5,649 nucleotides of DNA from CAYSDL01 sp964429875. Its GTDB lineage: Bacteria > Fidelibacterota > Marinisomatia > SCGC-AAA003-L08 > D37C17. Shown piece after piece: positions 1-4,839 of the stretch; positions within the stretch are counted from its first letter, which is position 1; each line of letters opens with the position of its first letter. The position numbers were made by a program, and so were the translations under genes. The notes beneath the pieces were generated by a model, which did no database searches, was not told where the DNA came from, and saw nothing but the letters and a program-made list of their open reading frames with translations. Location of the stretch: the NCBI GenBank assembly GCA_964429875.1, contig CAYSDL010000068.1, forward strand, positions 1 through 5,649, read 5' to 3'.

Positions 1-1082
1 ACAGTAAAGTCATCTGAAGATATATATTCTCCATCACTTACCTGTGCTGTTACTATGCCTGATGTCAGAACACCAGCTTCTGGGGTCCAAGTTATTAAAC
101 CAATTTCAGAAACCTCCATACCTTCAGGATTATTGATCAGCTCATAGCTAAACTCATTGCTATCAACATCATATACATCAATTTGATGAGTATATGTTCC
201 ATATTCCTCTATTTGCTCATCATTAATTGGAGTTATTTCAGGAGCATCATTAACTGGTAATATTTGTAATACTAAATTAAATTGAGATTCTGTATATAAA
301 TCTCCATCATATACACTAAGATATATATCTTCAAATTCATTATTTATATTTAGATCAGGTATATAAGTTATTTCTAGACCATTTATTTGAATTGATCCAT
401 GATCAAGAGTTGAATCAGACAGAGCAACAAGGTCATCTCCTTCAACATCTAGAACATAGTTGATCAGCTGAGTATATGTAAAGGGAACATCCTCATCAAT
501 TTGATAAAAATCAGTAGTAATATCAGGAAAATAAGGAGCATCATTTTTAGGTAAAACTATAATTAGAAAAGTTTGATGGTCACTGAATTCATCATCACTA
601 ACCGAAACATTAACAGAGGCATTACCAAACCAATCTGACTCTGGAATAAAAGTTAGGTTAGTATCATCTAAAGTTATTACTCCATTTCCTGATAATAGCT
701 CTGCAGAAAATGATAGATTAGTATTATCTACATCATTGGCGCTTAGTTGTAAATTTAAGTTTGTATCCTCATCAATTTGTTCATCAGGAATAAATGATAA
801 TTCTGGAGCATCATTAATAGGATTTATTATAATATCAATATCTGCAATATTAGAATAAAATTCCCCATCATATACGCTAAATTGAAATAAATCATTCCCA
901 TTATAATCTTCAAAAGGAGAATACTGGTATACACCTAACGAAGACTCTATTAAGGATCCATTACTAGGCATAGATTCAATAATATATGTTAAAGGATCAT
1001 TAGAGGGGTCTGTAGCTATTAGCTGAATGTATACTGGTGAATCTTCATCTATAGTGAAAGAATCAGGGTATGCAATAGGTGA
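1..1082 (-). repeat. Four tandem cadherin/Ig-like repeats within the large secreted protein
   Basis: The repeats cover residues 511-601, 602-692, 693-791 and 792 to the window edge. Each of the first three has an opening IDED motif (521, 613, 705), and the fourth has the variant IEEYG. Each of the first three ends in a beta-strand-rich stretch closed by N-D-A-P. The IDED...NDAP layout is that of the cadherin-like 'tandem-95' and Ig-like repeats of bacterial adhesins, whose acidic linkers usually bind calcium. No cysteine occurs in this part, in sharp contrast to the preceding region. The fourth repeat is incomplete, so the total number of repeats is unknown. Confidence 0.85.
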
Positions 1083-2612
1083 ATTACATCCACTTCCTGT
1101 GCCATCACAAACACCACAATCATCAATTTGATTACTATCACAATAAATGTTGTCATTTTGATCCGTGCAATCAAGGATATAATTTTCATTGATTTCTGAA
1201 GAACATAATTCCTCAGCCGTATCAGGATTACCCCATCCATCTCCATCTCCATCCTCACAATAAAAATTTAAAGTTGCATCGCCATCACAAATACCTGCAC
1301 AATCAATATAATTTGAAAAACATTCATCATTAATGTCACTGCAATCTAATATCCAATTATCTTCAACAACTGCATCACAGATTTCATTTTCAGAACCTGA
1401 AAGACCTTGGCCATCTCCATCTTCATCAATACAATATGTAAATATCTGAGCATCACCAAAACAAGCTGTATCTAAATTTTCTTCTATAATGTTTCCTTGT
1501 TCATCGTATCCACTGCAATCAAGATCTTCATTAAAATTATGATCTGTTAATCCTCCAGAGCAAATTCCACAATCATCAATTAAAGCATGAGGGTCTTCTT
1601 CTGCAAAATAGCAATCACAATTACAATCTAAATTAGGATAACTATTGAAAGTTGAAGGATTTTCTATACAACTTTGTTGATCATTGCCTACAATACCTGT
1701 TTCTCCTCCAGAACAAATACCACAAGAATCCCATTCAGCTGATCCTCCAGGGTCGCCATTACAATCATCATTGCATGGTTCTAAACCAGTACTTCCACCT
1801 ACGCAATCTTCGCAACCATCTATATATGCATCTCCAAAACAAGAACCAGAACAATCAATGTCTGAATTAGCGCTATGTCCCGTTGTTCCCTCAGAGCATA
1901 CTCCACAATCATCATTAAAAGCTTCACCTCCTAATATTTCAGCACAATCATAGTCAACTGTAAGAGATTCTTCTATAAAATAATAACTACCTGCTGAAAA
2001 AGAATTAATCTGACCACCTTCAGATAAGTAGGCATAATAAATCTCATTATCAGAATCATCAAATATTTTGAAATGGGGGATCTGGCCATTAAGTAAATAT
2101 CCTGAAGAATAGCAGTTTCCATCATATCCCATAACAGGAACATCACAGGGGACTCTATTATAATTTAAACAATCGCCATATCTTCTTGCACCTACTGAGA
2201 TCTCTACATTTTGTGAAACTATATACCCATCTTCATTTATATCAATACAAGCACATTCAGATAATATTCCATCTCCATCTACATCAAAATCATTACAATC
2301 CTCTTCGGTGCAATCAGGAAATTGTGGATTACAATTATAATCACCAGGAGATAAGCTATAGCACATTCCTCCTTGAGTTTCATCAAAATTCATTTCTGAT
2401 TGATCACACTCACCACCCAAAGTCTCATCATAATAATGGAAAGCTCCAATCCAGTCATCTTCATCAAGCTCTTCACCTAAAATATTAATGTCAGTAAAAA
2501 AATAAAATCCCTGTTGAGTAGTTGGTTCAAACTCAAAATCCTGAGGAGGGTCTTGAGAAAATGCTAACCCTACGATCAGTAGAAAAACATAATATATTCT
2601 ATTTATCATCAT
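1..2612 (-). CDS. Large secreted Cys-rich protein with cadherin/Ig-like repeats (3' end outside the window)
   Basis: This is an open frame of 870 codons with no stop that runs off the window at position 1. The start is the first of two adjacent ATGs (2612 or 2609); an in-frame TAA lies two codons upstream and an AAAGGCGA ribosome site precedes it. Residues 1-19 are a signal peptide (MMINRIYYVFLLIVGLAFSQ), so the protein is exported. Residues 35-195 carry the DDWIGAF/VGAR/DVPVMGYD module shared with the two other secreted proteins here, split by a Cys- and Asp-rich insert (about 60-137). Residues 223-509 are cysteine-rich repeats. Residues 511-870 are four cadherin/Ig-like repeats of 90-99 residues, each visible boundary marked by NDAP (600, 690, 789). 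All 42 cysteines lie before residue 510. Such architecture is typical of surface adhesins or matrix proteins; the ligand is unknown. A T9SS sorting domain probably follows beyond the window, but this is inference. Confidence 0.93.
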   Translation of the reverse strand, partial: MMINRIYYVFLLIVGLAFSQDPPQDFEFEPTTQQGFYFFTDINILGEELDEDDWIGAFHYYDETLGGECDQSEMNFDETQGGMCYSLSPGDYNCNPQFPDCTEEDCNDFDVDGDGILSECACIDINEDGYIVSQNVEISVGARRYGDCLNYNRVPCDVPVMGYDGNCYSSGYLLNGQIPHFKIFDDSDNEIYYAYLSEGGQINSFSAGSYYFIEESLTVDYDCAEILGGEAFNDDCGVCSEGTTGHSANSDIDCSGSCFGDAYIDGCEDCVGGSTGLEPCNDDCNGDPGGSAEWDSCGICSGGETGIVGNDQQSCIENPSTFNSYPNLDCNCDCYFAEEDPHALIDDCGICSGGLTDHNFNEDLDCSGYDEQGNIIEENLDTACFGDAQIFTYCIDEDGDGQGLSGSENEICDAVVEDNWILDCSDINDECFSNYIDCAGICDGDATLNFYCEDGDGDGWGNPDTAEELCSSEINENYILDCTDQNDNIYCDSNQIDDCGVCDGTGSGCNSPIAYPDSFTIDEDSPVYIQLIATDPSNDPLTYIIESMPSNGSLIESSLGVYQYSPFEDYNGNDLFQFSVYDGEFYSNIADIDIIINPINDAPELSFIPDEQIDEDTNLNLQLSANDVDNTNLSFSAELLSGNGVITLDDTNLTFIPESDWFGNASVNVSVSDDEFSDHQTFLIIVLPKNDAPYFPDITTDFYQIDEDVPFTYTQLINYVLDVEGDDLVALSDSTLDHGSIQINGLEITYIPDLNINNEFEDIYLSVYDGDLYTESQFNLVLQILPVNDAPEITPINDEQIEEYGTYTHQIDVYDVDSNEFSYELINNPEGMEVSEIGLITWTPEAGVLTSGIVTAQVSDGEYISSDDFT
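1083..1946 (-). repeat. Cys-rich DDCG(V/I)C-type repeat region within the large secreted protein
   Basis: Residues 223-509 contain 32 cysteines in 287 residues. Recurring units include NDDCGVCSEG (233), IDGCEDCVGG (264), WDSCGICSGG (294), IDDCGICSGG (345) and IDDCGVCDG (496), separated by D-C-x-G-x-C-x-GDA stretches (near 253 and 437). Two aspartate-rich loops, DEDGDGQG (396) and EDGDGDGWG (453), resemble the calcium loops of thrombospondin type 3 repeats. The even cysteine spacing suggests a disulfide-tied, calcium-stiffened stalk. Repeats of this kind are familiar in predicted surface proteins of marine bacteria, but their function is not established as far as I know. Confidence 0.8.
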
Positions 2613-2620
2613 TAATTAAA

Positions 2621-2628
2621 TCGCCTTT
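2621..2628 (-). promoter_or_regulatory. Ribosome binding site of the large secreted protein gene
   Basis: On the minus strand the sequence reads AAAGGCGA. Its AGG core lies 11 bases before the ATG at 2612 and 14 before the ATG at 2609. The spacing favours the upstream of the two adjacent ATGs. The match to the Shine-Dalgarno consensus is partial. Confidence 0.5.
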
Positions 2629-2639
2629 AATTAGATAAA

Positions 2640-2645
2640 TTTATA
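2640..2645 (-). promoter_or_regulatory. Possible -10 element upstream of the large secreted protein gene
   Basis: TATAAA on the minus strand would place a transcript start near 2633, about 20 bases before the ATG. The centre of the nearer TGAT-N4-ATCA site (2672.5) would then fall about 40 bases upstream of the start, close to the class II activator position (-41.5) known for CRP/FNR proteins. I see no convincing -35 hexamer, which would be normal for an activator-dependent promoter but is also normal for chance matches in AT-rich DNA. Confidence 0.3.
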
Positions 2646-2662
2646 CTTTACTATTACTCTTA

Positions 2663-2681
2663 TTCATGATACACATCACAT
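2663..2681 (-). promoter_or_regulatory. CRP/FNR-like operator, gene-proximal copy
   Basis: The minus strand reads ATGTGATGTGTATCATGAA. It contains the symmetric core TGAT-GTGT-ATCA, close to the FNR consensus TTGAT-N4-ATCAA, and a TGTGA half-site as in CRP. It is one of two direct copies that match at 17 of 19 positions and are offset by 27 bases. The symmetry and duplication are seen directly; the regulator is inferred and is not encoded in the window. Confidence 0.45.
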
Positions 2682-2689
2682 CTCCTTTT

Positions 2690-2708
2690 TTCATGATATA
2701 AATCACAT
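2690..2708 (-). promoter_or_regulatory. CRP/FNR-like operator, distal copy
   Basis: The minus strand reads ATGTGATTTATATCATGAA with core TGAT-TTAT-ATCA. It differs from the proximal copy only at two of the four central spacer bases, which is where a dimeric regulator would not read the sequence. It begins four bases after the stop codon of the upstream gene. Confidence 0.45.
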
Positions 2709-2711
2709 AAT

Positions 2712-3836
2712 TCATTTTATTAATGTTATCTTCTTATGATGACCATTTTTACTGTTTTTTAAAAATACTATGTAATTAGATGATGAAAGCTGTTGTGAAT
2801 GGTCATCTTTTCCATCCCATTTTACTTTATGCAAGCCTTCTAAGAGATAATCATTATTGATTAAATGTCTAACTTTATTTCCCCTTAGATCATAGATAAC
2901 AAGATCTATATAATCACTTTGACTTAAACTAAATTCTATAATTGTATATGGATTAAATGGATTAGGATAATTTTGATATAGAATGAACTCAGAAGGTAGT
3001 TCAGCACTAAGAATACAGTTATCAATAACTTCAATACCTACACAATCGTCATTATTATCACAAACTCCATCACCACATGTATTAGAAAAGTTATCCCATA
3101 CCCCTTGAATAGTTAGAACTCCACCACCAGATAATTCTACATCAAAACCATTAATACATTGTTCCTGTGTAATTAAATTACCATCAAGGTCTGTATTATA
3201 GTCCCAGTCATGTCCATCAGGATAAGCCACATAAGGACAAACATCATCACTTCCACAAATTTCATCATTATCAGGATCAACACATTGATCATATTCATCA
3301 CAAATATCATCATTGTCTAAATCCAATGTTCCTCCAGTACATGCCTGCAGCACATCTATAATTGGTGTAGCCATATTACTCCATGAAAAATCTTCAGTGG
3401 GAAATGCAGAATAATATTTCCCTGATGAAGCTTCAAAAATTTTAAATAAAGGGAAGCTTCCATTTAGCATATAGTCACTAGTTAACCCTGATCCATCTAC
3501 ACCATAGACAATCAGATCACAAACTTCCTCACCACACAAACTTGTATTCCATTTTTTCGACCCTACACAAGCTCCAATTTCTTGATTGGTCACATTAAAT
3601 GCACCCACCCAATCATCAGATGTTATGTTTTCTTCATTAATTTTAACATCAATAAAGAAATAACCTGCTAATTGAGATGATGAATAATGAATAAAGTCAG
3701 AAGGGATGCACTCTTCATAATCATCACTCCCTTCAGAAAACAATGGATTTAATGTATAATTTTCAGGACAACTTCCATAAACTGTACTAAAAATGAAAAA
3801 ACTTAGTAAGAATAATATATTTTTTTTACTATTCAA
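2712..3836 (-). CDS. Secreted protein with T9SS type A C-terminal sorting domain
   Basis: A complete frame of 374 codons starts at TTG (3836) and stops at TGA. No ATG or GTG start lies between this TTG and the upstream in-frame stop. AGAAGGGA sits 10 bases ahead, and the N-terminus from TTG is a good signal peptide (Lys 4-5, then a hydrophobic stretch to about residue 20). Residues 57-145 are the module shared with the other two secreted proteins (SDDWVGAF, MLNGSFPLFKIFEA). Residues 170-201 are an Asp/Cys-rich stretch like thrombospondin type 3 repeats (LDLDNDDICDEYDQC). Residues 282-374 form the C-terminal domain starting LYQNYPNPFNPYTIIEF and ending KKITLIK, the Por secretion/FlgD-Ig-like fold that directs passage through the type IX system. 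Fifteen cysteines are present. The substrate or partner is unknown. The use of TGA as its true stop matters for reading the neighbouring gene. Confidence 0.93.
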   Translation of the reverse strand: MNSKKNILFLLSFFIFSTVYGSCPENYTLNPLFSEGSDDYEECIPSDFIHYSSSQLAGYFFIDVKINEENITSDDWVGAFNVTNQEIGACVGSKKWNTSLCGEEVCDLIVYGVDGSGLTSDYMLNGSFPLFKIFEASSGKYYSAFPTEDFSWSNMATPIIDVLQACTGGTLDLDNDDICDEYDQCVDPDNDEICGSDDVCPYVAYPDGHDWDYNTDLDGNLITQEQCINGFDVELSGGGVLTIQGVWDNFSNTCGDGVCDNNDDCVGIEVIDNCILSAELPSEFILYQNYPNPFNPYTIIEFSLSQSDYIDLVIYDLRGNKVRHLINNDYLLEGLHKVKWDGKDDHSQQLSSSNYIVFLKNSKNGHHKKITLIK

Positions 3837-3846
3837 GACGCAAAAA

Positions 3847-3854
3847 TCCCTTCT
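3847..3854 (-). promoter_or_regulatory. Ribosome binding site supporting the TTG start at 3836
   Basis: AGAAGGGA on the minus strand, ending 10 bases before TTG, is the only purine-rich Shine-Dalgarno-like stretch ahead of this gene. It supports initiation at TTG, since no standard start codon is available in frame upstream. Confidence 0.5.
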
Positions 3855-3881
3855 GTAAATTGCAAACTTTACACCAATGTT

Positions 3882-3910
3882 AATATAAAGTATATTTTAT
3901 TCTTATTCAA
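3882..3910 (-). promoter_or_regulatory. Possible sigma-70-type promoter of the T9SS-sorted protein gene
   Basis: The minus strand shows TTGAAT (3910-3905), a spacer of exactly 17 bases, then TATATT (3887-3882), matching the consensus at 4 of 6 and 5 of 6 positions. It sits directly after the terminator of the upstream gene, where a new promoter would be needed, and implies a leader of about 39 bases. AT-rich DNA produces such matches by chance, so confidence is low. Confidence 0.35.
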
Positions 3911-3911
3911 A

Positions 3912-3941
3912 ACAAAAGCTCAGAAAAATCTGAGCTTTTGT
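3912..3941 (-). terminator. Intrinsic terminator of the DsbA-like selenoprotein gene
   Basis: A perfect 13-bp inverted repeat (ACAAAAGCTCAGA and its complement) encloses a 4-base loop. In the minus direction it starts 26 bases after the TAG stop, has a G/C core (GCTCAGA) flanked by an A tract and a T tract, and is followed by TTTG. This is the shape of a rho-independent terminator. The A/T flanks make it near symmetric, so it could also act on the plus strand, but no plus-strand gene approaches it. Confidence 0.85.
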
Positions 3942-3967
3942 CGACGATATTTATTTGGAATTTTTTA

Positions 3968-4768
3968 CTATTTTTTGAGTTCTTCTTCAATCATAGCTGA
4001 AAAAGCATCAACAGATCTTGATAAAGGTTCACGTCCATTGACAAAGAATTTCGGAACTGCAAGTCTAACACCTGCTGCATATTGTTCAGTCTCAGGGTAC
4101 GCATTTCTTAGACTTGTTAGCTGACTATATTCCAAGTCAATCAATTCCCCAATAGCTGGATCATTTACATCAGCTTTTAATTGTTCAACATTAAGACCTA
4201 GCTCTGCTGCAAGCTGCAATGGAAGATCCTCATTTGTTTTAAGCTGCTTATAACTTTCAAAAATTGCATGATACATTTCTTTGTATTTTCCTTGCCTGTG
4301 AGCCGCTAAAGAGTACTGAGCTGCTTTTCTTGCTTGTTTATGACTCCCAAGAGGGAAATTTTTAATAACAACCTTAACATCATTAGGATACTTAGCTAAA
4401 ATTTCATCTATCAAACTGACAGATCGTGCACAAAACGGTCACTGAAAGTCTGTGAATTTAGTGACAGTAACCTTAGCGTTAGGGTTCCCAAGAACAACTG
4501 AGTTTCCAATATCAATATTATGAGCAATATTAGGATTTGGAGTTTTTCTCTTATTGTTATTTTTATCAGGTTTTTTTGCTGGAGGTGCACTTACTTTTTT
4601 ATCAAGTGCAACTAAACTTTTAAGAATTTTATCTTGCTGAGACAAAATTTGTTTTTGGGTATCTTTCATTTTATCTATCTGATTTGACATATTAGAAATG
4701 TCTTCACACGAAGTAAACAAAAAAAGACAGATAAAACTTACTAAAATAGCCTTGCTTTTATATATCAT
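3968..4768 (-). CDS. DsbA-like thioredoxin-fold lipoprotein, probable selenoprotein (in-frame TGA, UPFC active site)
   Basis: One frame of 266 codons runs from ATG 4768 to TAG 3968, interrupted only by TGA at 4441-4439 (codon 110). The surrounding residues read VTKFTDFQ-[TGA]-PFCARS; in cysteine relatives this is the FxDFQCPFC active site of DsbA-family thiol oxidoreductases (Thioredoxin_4 type). TGA therefore replaces the first, nucleophilic active-site Cys, the usual place for selenocysteine, and Cys113 is the resolving residue. Residues 1-20 with Cys21 (LFLFTSC) form a lipoprotein signal, though Phe at -3 is not standard. Residues 25-60 look like a short coiled coil, followed by a Pro/Lys/Asn-rich linker to about 85, then the catalytic domain. 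Features of the family after the active site include NFPLGSHKQA, the helical insert, and the cis-Pro loop (Val-Pro239 before KFFVNG). It likely forms or reshuffles disulfides in exported proteins. Alternatives are a nonsense mutation or a base error. Without recoding, the gene would split into a 109-residue lipoprotein stub and a fragment lacking the active site. Confidence 0.85.
4406..4424 (-). promoter_or_regulatory. SECIS-like hairpin downstream of the in-frame TGA
   Basis: In the transcript, AUCUGUC and GAUAGAU pair over seven positions (six Watson-Crick pairs and one G-U) around the 5-base loop AGUUU. The stem begins 14 bases after the UGA, and the loop G is the second loop base, 22 bases after the UGA. 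Bacterial selenocysteine insertion elements are small hairpins inside the coding sequence just after UGA, with a conserved G among the first two loop bases about 16-37 bases downstream; this hairpin meets each point. It would be bound by SelB, which delivers selenocysteinyl-tRNA. The stem encodes residues 115-121 of the same protein. Confidence 0.7.
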
Positions 4769-4829
4769 ATTTTTAGTCCAATATTTATTTTAAAATCACT
4801 TGTTTAAATTTAAAAAAATTAATGTATTA

Positions 4830-4835
4830 ATTATA
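4830..4835 (-). promoter_or_regulatory. Possible -10 element of the DsbA-like gene
   Basis: A perfect TATAAT on the minus strand lies in the 71-base gap between the two genes and would start a transcript near 4823, giving a leader of about 55 bases. The expected -35 position (AATAAT) is a poor match. No G/C hairpin separates this gene from the upstream one, so co-transcription is equally possible. Confidence 0.25.
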
Positions 4836-4839
4836 TAGT

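Noticed and set aside
1049..1258. Minus-strand 69-codon frame starting MRMEMEMD.
   Set aside because: It is an out-of-frame shadow of the large secreted protein; its opening repeat comes from the GAT-GGA codons of the DGDGDG loop.
1652..2488. Several plus-strand open frames of 72-100 codons (1652-1870, 1684-1953, 2186-2488).
   Set aside because: They lie opposite the Cys/Asp-rich coding region of the large minus-strand gene, whose biased codons leave the reverse frames open. Their translations are low-complexity His/Gln/Pro/Ser-rich with no domain, and none has a convincing start region.
2663..2708. CRISPR-like or mobile-element repeat in the gap before the large gene.
   Set aside because: There are only two copies with an 8-base spacer, no further units, no cas genes, and no target duplication or transposase. 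The internal symmetry fits operators better.
3968..4414. A separate 148-residue protein beginning at TTG 4414.
   Set aside because: The eight codons before it encode PFCARSVS, the second half of the active site, and join directly through the TGA to the upstream frame. Starting at 4414 would discard the catalytic cysteine and leave no ribosome site.
4439..4441. TGA reassigned genome-wide to Trp or Gly (codes 4 or 25).
   Set aside because: The gene at 2712-3836 ends with TGA exactly after the Lys typical of the sorting-domain end, TGG is used for Trp throughout, and no other in-frame TGA occurs in the coding regions.
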